Below the pieces are notes generated by a model. The model did no database searches, was not told the DNA's origin, and worked only from the letters and a program-made list of their open reading frames with translations. Of a stretch of DNA of 64,000 nt, positions 25,974 through 34,016 are shown in pieces. Both the position numbers and the translations under genes were made by a program. Within the stretch, counting starts at the first letter, position 1; the number at the start of each line of letters is the position of its first letter. Origin of the DNA: Mesorhizobium sp. WSM2240 (GTDB lineage: Bacteria; Pseudomonadota; Alphaproteobacteria; Rhizobiales; Rhizobiaceae); NCBI RefSeq assembly GCF_040438645.1, contig NZ_CP159253.1, forward strand, positions 186,001 through 250,000. Reading direction: 5' to 3'.

Positions 25974-27266
25974 CTACTGGGCCGCACGCTCGAGAATGGA
26001 GACGGCGTCCGCCTGGGCGTTTGCCTGCGCCTCCTTGGCCGAGACCTGCCCATACTGCAGCGCTTCGATCGTCTGCTGCAGGGATTCGCTGAACTCCTGT
26101 CCGCCGAGCACCACCGGGAACGGCTTGGCGTCGGCAAGTACGCTGACATAGCCGGAAAGGAAATCCGAGCCGAGCCTGTCCTTCAGGGCTTCGACGTCGG
26201 AACTGCGCGACGGCAAAATGCCCATCGACATCAGTATGTCGGCCATCGCCGAGGCGCCTTTCGGACCCGATTCCGGGCTGTTCAGCCATGCGAGGAAATC
26301 CCAGGCCGCCTTCTGCTCGGCTTCGCCGGCTCCGGCATTGACGACGGTCATCCATGAATAGGAGATCGAACGCGATTTGTCGCCGCTCGGCCCGACCGGG
26401 ATCGGCGCGGTGGCGATGTCGGAGAATTTTTCGCCCATGCCGGCCTTCAGTGCGCTTTCCCACCAATTGGCCATGATGATCATGCCGGTCTTGCCGGATA
26501 CGAAATTGTCGAGGAAAGGCCCGGTCGTGTTGGCGTCGGCTGTTCCCATGGCCGGATCCGTGACGCCAGCCTTGATCAGAGCTTCGTAGAGCTGGAAGGT
26601 TTCTCCAGCCGCCTTGCTGTCGAGTACGGGCTTGCCGTCCACGACCAGGTCGCCGCCATTGGAGACCAGCAATGAGGAGAACGGGTGCACAACGCCCGCC
26701 GCCCAGGAATTGATCATGCCGAAGCCCTGCTGGCTGGCGTCCTTCTTCGTCAGCTTGGCGGCCGCGTCCTTTAATTCGTCCCAGGTTTTCGGCGGCGCCG
26801 AAATCCCGGCCTCGGCGAACAGCGCCTTGTTGTAGTTCAGCGCATAGACGTCGATCTCGTTGGGAATGCCGTAGAGCGTGCCGCCGACGCTGGCCGCCGA
26901 GACGATGCCCGCCGGCCACGCGCCTTTTACCTCGCTTGCCACGGCCTCAGGCGCGGGAGCCACGAGCTTGTCGCGCGCCAGTTCGGGCAGCCACAGATCG
27001 TAGATGCCGGCAATCGTCGCGCCGTCCGCGCCGCCGCCCTGCGAGCGCAAGGTCGTCAGAAGGTCGCCGAACGGGACGGCGCGCACCGTCACGGCGACAT
27101 CGGGATTGGTCTTGGCGTATTCCTTGGCCGCGTTCTCGAGCAGGGCGACCGTTTCAGGCGCCCAATGGGTGAGATACGAGATGTTGACCAGCTCGGCCCA
27201 GGCCGCGGTCGGCAGGGCCATGACGCCGGCCGCAAGCGCACATTTGATCGTCCACGCGAGTTTCAT
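25974..27266 (-). CDS. carbohydrate ABC transporter substrate-binding protein
   Basis: A 430-residue periplasmic protein. The signal peptide (core about residues 5-20) ends at AWA before ELVNISYLTHW. The fold markers of the family 1 extracellular sugar-binding proteins are seen: NPDVAVTVRAVPFGDLL, GTLYGIPNEIDVYALNYNK, a WDELKDAAAKL segment and GMIIMANWW. I chose the ATG at 27266 because GGGAGGA lies 6 bases upstream; the longer frame is non-coding. The neighbouring ROK kinase and SIS protein suggest an amino sugar or other glycoside, but the ligand is unknown. Confidence 0.87.
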   Translation of the reverse strand: MKLAWTIKCALAAGVMALPTAAWAELVNISYLTHWAPETVALLENAAKEYAKTNPDVAVTVRAVPFGDLLTTLRSQGGGADGATIAGIYDLWLPELARDKLVAPAPEAVASEVKGAWPAGIVSAASVGGTLYGIPNEIDVYALNYNKALFAEAGISAPPKTWDELKDAAAKLTKKDASQQGFGMINSWAAGVVHPFSSLLVSNGGDLVVDGKPVLDSKAAGETFQLYEALIKAGVTDPAMGTADANTTGPFLDNFVSGKTGMIIMANWWESALKAGMGEKFSDIATAPIPVGPSGDKSRSISYSWMTVVNAGAGEAEQKAAWDFLAWLNSPESGPKGASAMADILMSMGILPSRSSDVEALKDRLGSDFLSGYVSVLADAKPFPVVLGGQEFSESLQQTIEALQYGQVSAKEAQANAQADAVSILERAAQ

Positions 27267-27321
27267 GAAGTCCTCCCAAGCTGACCGCGATTGCGTTCCC
27301 ATGACCAATCGGCCATAAGAG

Positions 27322-27329
27322 GTTATAAC
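27322..27329. promoter_or_regulatory. GTTATAAC palindrome, candidate GntR operator
   Basis: A perfect 8-base palindrome GTTATAAC lies 55 bases upstream of the sugar-binding-protein ATG in the divergent promoter region shared with the ROK/GntR genes. HutC/NagR-type GntR regulators often bind short TA-centred palindromes. The regulator encoded at 28345 is the natural candidate. Such a short site can occur by chance. Confidence 0.35.
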
Positions 27330-27472
27330 GTCATACTCGCATCCGCAAGTGAGGCGTCTCAGAATCCGTGGTTGCCGAGGCGAGGCGCCGGGTCGCTGGC
27401 AGGTGAGGGAGGGTAGATGGCAATGTTTTCGGAAGCGGGGATGCCGGCTCAAGGAAGGCTGGACAACCAGCC

Positions 27473-28348
27473 ATGACGCACGTGCTTGCGATCGATCTCG
27501 GTGGCACGCAATTGCGGGCGGCGGTCTATTCCGGCGACGTCGCGGCGATGCGCGACATTGCACGTGAGGCCGCACCCTCCAGCCTTGCCGAGTTCACGAG
27601 CCGCATTTCTGCGTTGTGCGCCGAGGCTGGCGGTGTGACGGGGGTGGGCCTTGCGGTACCGGGCCTGGTCGAGGGAACGACCTGCCGCTGGATTCCCAAT
27701 CTTCCCTACCTCGACGGCGTCGACATTGCCGTACTCCTGCCGGAAGTGCAGATTGGCCTGGGCAATGACGCGCAGATTTCCCTGCTGGCGGAAAGCACCG
27801 CAGGCGCGGCGCAAGGCGTCTTGGACGCGCTCCTGCTGGCGATCGGAACCGGCATCGGCTCGGCCGTACTTGCCAACGGCCAGATCGTCGCCGGGTCGCG
27901 CGGCGGAGCATGCTCTTTCGGCTGGGCCTGCGCCGACATGGACGATCCCGGCGAGGAGCGCAGCGGCTGGCTGGAGCGCATGGCGGCGGGCAGGGCGCTT
28001 GACGTCATAGCCGCCCGGATCGGCAAGGCGAGCGGCGCCGATCTGATGGCGTCGGCGCGACGTGGCGACCGCGCGGCCATCGCCGCCTTGCAGATCCCGG
28101 CGCAAAGCCTCGGGACGGCGCTTGCCGGCGCGGTTGCGCTGCTCGATCCCGAGATCGTTCTGATCTCCGGCGGAATATCCGATGCGCTCGACGTGCTTGC
28201 ACCGCCAATCTTGGCGACGATGCGAAGCCATCTTCCCGCGCATCTGCGCTGGATCGAGATCAGGGCCGGAACATTCGGTCCGCGCGCCGGACTTGTCGGA
28301 GCCGCTATCGCCGGAGCCGCTGGCGAGAACTGGAGACAGTTGAGATGA
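27473..28348 (+). CDS. ROK-family sugar kinase lacking the zinc-binding motif
   Basis: A 291-residue protein with the ATP-binding start VLAIDLGGTQLRAAV and the catalytic region GLGNDAQISLLAES (Asp in NDAQ). LLLAIGTGIGSAVLANGQ and ILISGG-like VLISGGISDALD segments are also ROK features. The usual zinc site (GH followed by CxCGxxGCxE) is absent and replaced by SFGWACADMDDPGEE. Zinc-free ROK members exist, so it may still be active. It is divergent from the sugar ABC genes and overlaps the GntR gene by 4 bases. Likely role: phosphorylation of the imported sugar. Confidence 0.75.
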   Translation: MTHVLAIDLGGTQLRAAVYSGDVAAMRDIAREAAPSSLAEFTSRISALCAEAGGVTGVGLAVPGLVEGTTCRWIPNLPYLDGVDIAVLLPEVQIGLGNDAQISLLAESTAGAAQGVLDALLLAIGTGIGSAVLANGQIVAGSRGGACSFGWACADMDDPGEERSGWLERMAAGRALDVIAARIGKASGADLMASARRGDRAAIAALQIPAQSLGTALAGAVALLDPEIVLISGGISDALDVLAPPILATMRSHLPAHLRWIEIRAGTFGPRAGLVGAAIAGAAGENWRQLR

Positions 28349-29088
28349 GCGAGGCGACATATACGCAACCTGATCGCCGCCGGCCGGAGCCACTGTGGTA
28401 TCAGGTCGAACAGGCCATCCGCGCCATCATCAAAAGCGGCGAGTGGCCGACCGGCAGCCAGATTCCGGCCGAGGACCGGCTCGGCGTCATGCTCGGCGTC
28501 AGCCGCATTACGCTGCGCCACGCGCTGCGAAATCTCGAGGAGCAGGGGCTTTTGCGGCGCGAACACGGCCGCGGCACGTTCGTGCGCAGCGCCACGCTGG
28601 TCGCCGGAACGCGCGAACTGACCAGCTTTACGCAGGAGATGGGCAATCTCGGCCTCGTCGTCGGTTCGCGCATTCTCGATTTCGGCATGGGCTCGGCGGA
28701 TGCCGCGACCGCCGGGGCCCTGGAAATCGAGGAAGGAGATCCGGTGGTGCGCATTCGCCGACTTCGTCTCGGCAATGATGCGCCGATCGGCATCCAGACC
28801 GCGCAACTGCCGGGCGGGCGGGTGCCGAACTTCCTTGAACCCGGCCCGCCCGAAGGCTCGCTCTACGAAACGCTGAGCAGGCGCTACGGGATCATGCCCG
28901 TGGAAGCCCGCGAGGTCTATCGCGTCGCATCGGTGGGCGTCGACGATGCGGCGCTTCTGGACCTGACGGCGGGAAGCCCGGCTTTCGTGGTGGAACGCGT
29001 CACAACGGATGAACGTGGTCCGTTTGAATTCACGGTTTCTGTCATGCGCGGCGACCGTTACGAAATCCGCTCGACATTGCGGAGCTAA
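28345..29088 (+). CDS. GntR-family regulator with UTRA effector domain (HutC/FarR type)
   Basis: A 247-residue regulator. The winged-helix domain covers about residues 10-80 (PLWYQVEQAIRAIIKSGEW, then LGVSRITLRHALRNLEEQG and REHGRGTFVR). The C-terminal UTRA domain follows (VVRIRRLRLGNDAPIGIQT, then DLTAGSPAFVVERV). This class senses sugar phosphates or other small molecules. It overlaps the ROK kinase and precedes the SIS gene. It probably controls the divergent transporter promoter, possibly through the GTTATAAC palindrome. Confidence 0.87.
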   Translation: MSEATYTQPDRRRPEPLWYQVEQAIRAIIKSGEWPTGSQIPAEDRLGVMLGVSRITLRHALRNLEEQGLLRREHGRGTFVRSATLVAGTRELTSFTQEMGNLGLVVGSRILDFGMGSADAATAGALEIEEGDPVVRIRRLRLGNDAPIGIQTAQLPGGRVPNFLEPGPPEGSLYETLSRRYGIMPVEAREVYRVASVGVDDAALLDLTAGSPAFVVERVTTDERGPFEFTVSVMRGDRYEIRSTLRS

Positions 29089-29113
29089 TCCAAATCACAA
29101 CAGGAGTAGAATT

Positions 29114-29908
29114 GTGTCTGACCTCTATATCGGCCGTTTGGCCGCGCTGATCGAACAGGCTTCGGCCGCCAATGGCGAAGCGTTCGAAACCGCCTCCGGC
29201 CGCTTTGCCGACACGCTAGAGGCCGGCGGGCTGATCCATCTTTACGGGTCGGGCCATTCGGTGCTGCCCTGCCAGGAGGCGTTTCCGCGCTACGGCACCT
29301 ATGTCGGCTTCAACCCGCTGACCGACCCGCGAGTCATGTGGCACAATGTGCTCGGCGCCGGCGGCGTGCGCGAACTGCTGTGGCTCGAGCGCACGGAAAA
29401 CTACGCCGAAAAGTTCCTCGACCACCAGCCGCTCAACGAAGGCGATTCCATCATCATCTTCGGTCACAGCGGACGCAATTCGTCCGGTATAGAAACCGCG
29501 CTCTATGCCAAGGAGCGGGGCCTGTTCGTCGTCGCCATCACCAGCAAGAACAATCTCGACAAGCCGGCCACGCATTCTTCCGGCAAGCGTCTGGCCGATG
29601 CCGCAGATCTCGTCATCGATACCTGCTCGCCGATCGAGGACGCCATTGTTCCGGTGGAAGGCTGGAGCCGCCCGGTGTCCGGTTCATCGACTGTCCTGGC
29701 GATGATCATGACCCACGAGCTTATCGCGCGTACCGCGCAGAACCTGTCCAAACGCGGCATCGAACTGCCGACCTTCGCGTCGCCGACGATCGCCGGCGTG
29801 ACGCTGCACGACACAGACGTGATCTATGGCGTCTACCGCGAGCGCATGATTGAGGCGCAGAAGAAGCACCTGCCCGCGTTCCAGGCAAAAATGCGCGGCG
29901 AGAAGTAG
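29114..29908 (+). CDS. SIS-domain sugar isomerase-like protein (UPF0309-like)
   Basis: A 264-residue protein. The SIS phosphosugar-binding fold is seen in LIHLYGSGHSVLPCQEAF and EGDSIIIFGHSGRNSSGIE (Ser-rich loop), followed by GLFVVAITSKNN. The GTG at 29114 is preceded by AGGAG at good spacing and is preferred over the upstream in-frame codons, which overlap the GntR gene. It probably acts on the phosphorylated sugar made by the ROK kinase. Isomerase, deaminase or etherase chemistry cannot be told apart here. Confidence 0.8.
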   Translation: MSDLYIGRLAALIEQASAANGEAFETASGRFADTLEAGGLIHLYGSGHSVLPCQEAFPRYGTYVGFNPLTDPRVMWHNVLGAGGVRELLWLERTENYAEKFLDHQPLNEGDSIIIFGHSGRNSSGIETALYAKERGLFVVAITSKNNLDKPATHSSGKRLADAADLVIDTCSPIEDAIVPVEGWSRPVSGSSTVLAMIMTHELIARTAQNLSKRGIELPTFASPTIAGVTLHDTDVIYGVYRERMIEAQKKHLPAFQAKMRGEK

Positions 29909-29910
29909 AA

Positions 29911-29925
29911 GCGCCGCGGCGGCGC
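29911..29925. terminator. GC hairpin between convergent genes, weak terminator candidate
   Basis: GCGCCG (29911-29916) and CGGCGC (29920-29925) form a stem with a 3-base loop, immediately after the SIS gene stop and facing the end of the LysR gene. There is no good T run, so termination is only possible, not shown. Confidence 0.35.
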
Positions 29926-29944
29926 AAGCCGTTCAGAGCTAAAA

Positions 29945-30973
29945 CTAAGTCGCTGGCCGAAACGGGTTGGCCGGCGACGCGGGAAATGCAGCGGCAGCGT
30001 TTGGCGGTTCTGCCCGGTCATGCCAGTCATCCTGCCCGATTTGCTGTGATTTCGGAGCCGACAACATGCCGATATCCCGTTCGAGGGCGGCGAACTCCTC
30101 GATCAGCCGTGTGCCCAGCGCCCGCACCGCCGGGGACGACTGGCGGTCGCGGTGGATCAGGAGGCCGATCTCGCTGGCGGAAAGGTCGGGTTCCGCCATC
30201 GGAATATGGGCGAGTTCGCCGCTCTTCAACTCGTCCACGAAACCGGTCGGGGTGAAGAAGCCGATGCCGAGACCGGCAAGCATCACTTCCTTGGTCATCG
30301 GCAGCGAGTTGGTGAGCAGAACCGATTTGAACTGCGCGCCGCTGTGGGTAAACTCGGCCTCGGCCGTGGCGTTCAATATCCACGGATCGCTCAGCATGCA
30401 GACAGGATAGGCGGCGCAGTCGGTGAGCGTCACCTCCTTTCTCCCGACCAGGGGATGGTCGGGCCGCATGATGGCGCCGATCCGCATCCTGATCCGCGCC
30501 GCGACCTCGTAGCCGCGGTGCCGGCGGTCGATGAACAGGATTGCGATGTCCGGTCGCTGCGCGCGCATCTCCTCGGTGTGTTCTTTCGGAGCGGCGTCGA
30601 TGACGCGGAAGGCGATATGCGGATGCTGTCTGGAGGTGGCCTCGATGGCGCGCGGCAGAAGGCGCACCAGCGGCGCCGGGATCGAGACGATGCGCACCTC
30701 GCCATGGATGTCGCCCGAAAGCGTGGAGATGTCGCTGCGCACATTGTTCCAGCGGGCGAGCGTCTCGCGGGCATGGCGGATGACGTAATCGCCGGCGGCG
30801 GTCGGCCGGACGCCGTTGCCCACGCGCTCGAAAAGCGGCGTGCCGATTTCCGCCTCGAGCTTGAGAATCTGGCGGTTTACGGCCGACGAGGCGACGTTGA
30901 GAACGCCGGCCGCGCGCCTTATCGAACCCAGCCGTGCGACCTGATCGATGTAACGCAGAACCACTGCATGCAT
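29945..30973 (-). CDS. LysR-family transcriptional regulator
   Basis: A 342-residue regulator. The N-terminal winged helix is visible (GSIRRAAGVLNVASSAVNRQ, then LEAEIGTPLFERVGNGVRPT). The effector domain follows from about residue 90. The C-terminal ~45 residues are a Pro/Ala-rich tail (RAEPPNAAAAFPASPANPF) longer than usual. ATG 30973 has GGGAG upstream. It is divergent from the ABC importer and catabolic operon, the classic LysR arrangement, with a palindrome containing T-N11-A between them. The coinducer is unknown. Confidence 0.85.
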   Translation of the reverse strand: MHAVVLRYIDQVARLGSIRRAAGVLNVASSAVNRQILKLEAEIGTPLFERVGNGVRPTAAGDYVIRHARETLARWNNVRSDISTLSGDIHGEVRIVSIPAPLVRLLPRAIEATSRQHPHIAFRVIDAAPKEHTEEMRAQRPDIAILFIDRRHRGYEVAARIRMRIGAIMRPDHPLVGRKEVTLTDCAAYPVCMLSDPWILNATAEAEFTHSGAQFKSVLLTNSLPMTKEVMLAGLGIGFFTPTGFVDELKSGELAHIPMAEPDLSASEIGLLIHRDRQSSPAVRALGTRLIEEFAALERDIGMLSAPKSQQIGQDDWHDRAEPPNAAAAFPASPANPFRPAT

Positions 30974-30994
30974 CAAATGTCTCCCGGATTGGAA

Positions 30995-31017
30995 GGTGAT
31001 GCCGTTTCGGCATCACC
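30995..31017. promoter_or_regulatory. 23-bp perfect palindrome with T-N11-A core, candidate LysR operator
   Basis: GGTGATGCCG (30995-31004), TTT, CGGCATCACC (31008-31017) is a perfect inverted repeat 22 bases upstream of the LysR gene start, in the divergent region. Its centre contains T-N11-A, the LysR-type binding consensus. No T run follows, so a terminator is unlikely. Confidence 0.6.
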
Positions 31018-31169
31018 ACTCTCGAATCTTTATGCTTCCTGCGAGCGCCTTGTCACCCCTAAAGTCCCTGAGGCTTCGGAAACAGCCGGTGCAGGAAATC
31101 GAAAAAATACCTGCGCCAAGCTCGAAGCAACCGGCCCGGGAACGGCCGACAACAAGGGGAACCACCACG

Positions 31170-32204
31170 ATGACGAAGATGAACTTTTCGCGGCGGACCG
31201 TGCTCAAGGCGGGAGCCGGGCTGGTTGGCGCGCTTTCCACGCCGGCAATCATTTCCAGCAGAGCCTTGGCCCAGGCAGCGCCAAAGACAATCAACATGCA
31301 ACTCGGCTGGCTCGGAGGCGGCAATCAACTCGGCGAGGTCGCTGCAAAGCACCTCGGCTATTTTGCGGAAGAGGGGCTGGAATTCGCCATTCAGCCGGGC
31401 GGTCCGAGCATAGACGGCGTTGCCATCGTCGCGTCCGGCCGTTTCGAGATCGGCCAGGTCTCGTCCAGCCCGTCGCTGATGCTGGCAGCCTCGCAGGACA
31501 TTCCGGTCAAGGCCTTCGCCGTCAGCGCGCAGGAACATCCCTATGCTTTCTTCTCGCTGCCCTCGGCGCCGATCAACACGCCGCAGGATATGGTCGGCAA
31601 GAAAATCGGCATCCAGGCGACAGGAAAAATCCTGCTTTCGGCGCTTCTGAAGAAGCACAACATTCCCGAAAGCGAGGTCGAGGTGATCGTGATCGGCGCC
31701 GACATGACGCCGCTCGCCACGGGCCAGGTCCAGGCGGTTACCGGCTGGCTGACCAACACGACGGCGATGGCCGCACTGCCAGAGAAGCCTGTCGCGCTGA
31801 AGATGTGGGACCACGGCGTGCAGCTCTACGCAAACCCCTACTATACGACCAACGACATGCTGGAAAAGGATCCGGAAGCGCTCGCCGGTTTCCTGCGCGC
31901 CGCCGGCAAGGGTTGGCTATATGCCAAAGAGCATCGCGAAGCGGCGGTCGACCTCCTGATCAAGGAATTTCCCAACCTCGTTCGCGACGACGAACTCGCC
32001 GCCTCCGAGATCATGCTTGCCCACGTCTTCACCGACGCGACCGCCAGGAATGGCTGGGCCAGTTTCGATCCCGCCGTCTGGGAAGCGCAGATCAAACTCT
32101 ATGACGAGCTGGGTCAGTTCTCGGCCGGGGCGCCTGCACTCGACGAAGTCGTCACCACAGCGATCCTTGAGGCCACCGCCGACGCACGTCCGAAGATCGG
32201 ATGA
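31170..32204 (+). CDS. NMT1/SsuA-type ABC transporter substrate-binding protein (Tat signal)
   Basis: A 344-residue periplasmic protein. The N-terminus has a twin-arginine motif (SRRTVLKAG) and a hydrophobic stretch ending at ALA. NMQLGWLGGGNQLGEVAAKHLG and EEGLEFAIQPGGPS are features of the NMT1/THI5/SsuA family. I chose the ATG at 31170, with AGGGGA about 10 bases before it. Ligands of the family include aliphatic sulfonates, nitrate, pyrimidine precursors and aromatic acids. The downstream CoA-pathway genes suggest an organic acid, but no specific ligand is supported. Confidence 0.83.
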   Translation: MTKMNFSRRTVLKAGAGLVGALSTPAIISSRALAQAAPKTINMQLGWLGGGNQLGEVAAKHLGYFAEEGLEFAIQPGGPSIDGVAIVASGRFEIGQVSSSPSLMLAASQDIPVKAFAVSAQEHPYAFFSLPSAPINTPQDMVGKKIGIQATGKILLSALLKKHNIPESEVEVIVIGADMTPLATGQVQAVTGWLTNTTAMAALPEKPVALKMWDHGVQLYANPYYTTNDMLEKDPEALAGFLRAAGKGWLYAKEHREAAVDLLIKEFPNLVRDDELAASEIMLAHVFTDATARNGWASFDPAVWEAQIKLYDELGQFSAGAPALDEVVTTAILEATADARPKIG

Positions 32205-32320
32205 CCGGAACTCGACGAACGCTTCATGACGAATGCGGTCGTGAGGACCGCAACAGAGTGGCCGACAGCGTGCGGCCGCGGGACTCGATCGCGCCTGGCG
32301 AACCCAATAGGAGCAATACA

Positions 32321-33133
32321 ATGGCAGTCGCCGTACTCAAGCCGGTCGAACGACCGGCGCCCGTACCGGAGGAAATCGCGGTCGAGCTCGAGCAGGTGTC
32401 CGTCCGGTTCACCACCGAGCGTGGCACCATCACCGCGCTTGACGGCATCGATCTCACCGTGCCGAAGGGCGGCTTCCTCACTCTGCTCGGCCCCTCCGGC
32501 TGCGGCAAGTCCACGCTGCTGCGTGTCGTCGCCGATATCCTCAAGCCGAGCTCGGGCTCGGCCAAGGTGCTCGGCAGCGATCCGTCCGCGGCGCGCTCGC
32601 GGCGCGATATCGGCTTCGTCTTTCAGGATGCGGCGCTCCTTCCATGGCGCACCGTGCTGGAAAACGTCACCCTGCCGCTCGAAGTCGGCGGCGGCGCGCC
32701 CAGGGATCGTGCCCGCGATCCGCGCGAACTCCTGGAACTGGTCGGGCTTTCGGGCTGGGAGCAGGCGTTTCCGCATGAATTGTCTGGCGGCATGCGCCAG
32801 CGCGTCTCGATCGCGCGTGCCCTGGTTTCCAGCCCGAAGCTTCTGTTCATGGACGAGCCGTTCGGCGCGCTCGACGAGATCACCCGCGACCGCCTGAACG
32901 AGGAACTGCTTTCGGTGTGGGAACGCACCGGCACGACGATCCTCTTCGTCACCCATTCGATCTACGAGGCCGCATTCCTTGGCCAGGAGGTGCTGCTGCT
33001 TGCGGCGCGTCCGGGCCGGGTGAAGGAACGCGTGCCCGTCGACCTGCCGCATCCCCGCAAGATCGCGATGCGCGAGACGCCCGAATTCGTGGCGCTGGTC
33101 TCGCATCTGCGCCGTGTCCTGGAGACCTGCTGA
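32321..33133 (+). CDS. ABC transporter ATPase (SsuB/TauB type)
   Basis: A 270-residue ATPase. Walker A GPSGCGKS lies at about residues 57-64, followed by FVFQDAALLPWRTVLENV (Q-loop, very typical of SsuB/TauB), signature LSGGMRQRVSIARAL, Walker B LLFMDEPFGALDE and H-loop FVTHSIYEA. I chose the ATG at 32321 (AGGAG upstream). It overlaps the permease gene by one base. It powers the importer formed with the NMT1-type binding protein and the permease. Confidence 0.87.
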   Translation: MAVAVLKPVERPAPVPEEIAVELEQVSVRFTTERGTITALDGIDLTVPKGGFLTLLGPSGCGKSTLLRVVADILKPSSGSAKVLGSDPSAARSRRDIGFVFQDAALLPWRTVLENVTLPLEVGGGAPRDRARDPRELLELVGLSGWEQAFPHELSGGMRQRVSIARALVSSPKLLFMDEPFGALDEITRDRLNEELLSVWERTGTTILFVTHSIYEAAFLGQEVLLLAARPGRVKERVPVDLPHPRKIAMRETPEFVALVSHLRRVLETC

Positions 33134-33975
33134 TGTCCGTCACAACGCCAGATACCGCGCCGCTTGGCGCTTTCGCCGAAGACGACAAGGCGCAGGAAAT
33201 CTATCTTGCCGCCAAGCGCCGCCTGCTCTGGCGTCGCCGTCTGCTGCCGATCGTCGCCCTTCTGAGCCTGCTGGTGCTCTGGGAGATTTCGGTGGCCGTG
33301 TTTGACATCCAGCCCTACATCGCGCCGGCGCCAAGCGCCATCTTCAACGTGCTCGTCAATCGGTTCGGCATGCTGATGTCGAACCTGCTGCCGACCGCTA
33401 TCGAAGCGATTGCAGGCTTCATAATTGGCAATCTGGCCGCGATCATGATCGCCACCGCCTTCGCCTACAAGGACACGCTGGAGGAGGCGTTCTTTCCAAT
33501 CGCGGTGATGGTCAACACCATCCCGGTCGTCGCCAAAGCGCCGATCCTCGTCCTGTTGCTTGGCAACGGCATGGAGCCGAAGATCGCGATCGCGGCGATC
33601 ATCTGTTTCTTCCCGACACTGGTCAACATGACGCGCGGCCTGCGTGACGTGAACCCGCAGCAGCTGGAGCTGATGCACGTATTGTCCGCCTCGCCGCGCG
33701 AAGTGTTCCTGAAGGTGCGCTTCAAGAACTCGCTGCCCTATCTGTTCTCCGCGCTGAAGATCGCCGCCTCTACCGCCGTGATCGGCGCAATCGTCGGCGA
33801 ATGGATCGGCGCAACCCAGGGCATCGGCGCGCTCATCATCCAGGCGACCTACAATTTCGACTCGCCGCTTCTCTACGCGACCATCGTGGTCGGCTCGGTC
33901 TTTTCAGCCACCTTCTTCGGCGTGATTTCCTGGGCCGAGCGGCGCGTCCTCACATGGAATGTCGCCCGGACTTGA
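33133..33975 (+). CDS. ABC transporter permease (SsuC/TauC type)
   Basis: A 280-residue permease with about six helices. The EAA-type loop is visible (LMHVLSASPREVFLKVRFKN), followed by IVGEWIGATQGIGALIIQA, the SsuC/TauC hallmark. The ATG at 33133 overlaps the ATPase stop (TGATG). A 40-residue hydrophilic N-terminus precedes the first helix. It is followed 41 bases later by the FAD oxidoreductase, so the importer and the enzymes are probably one operon. Confidence 0.86.
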   Translation: MSVTTPDTAPLGAFAEDDKAQEIYLAAKRRLLWRRRLLPIVALLSLLVLWEISVAVFDIQPYIAPAPSAIFNVLVNRFGMLMSNLLPTAIEAIAGFIIGNLAAIMIATAFAYKDTLEEAFFPIAVMVNTIPVVAKAPILVLLLGNGMEPKIAIAAIICFFPTLVNMTRGLRDVNPQQLELMHVLSASPREVFLKVRFKNSLPYLFSALKIAASTAVIGAIVGEWIGATQGIGALIIQATYNFDSPLLYATIVVGSVFSATFFGVISWAERRVLTWNVART

Positions 33976-34016
33976 TCCCGCAACCCCTTCCGCCCTTTTC
34001 GAATCTGGAGTTTCCA

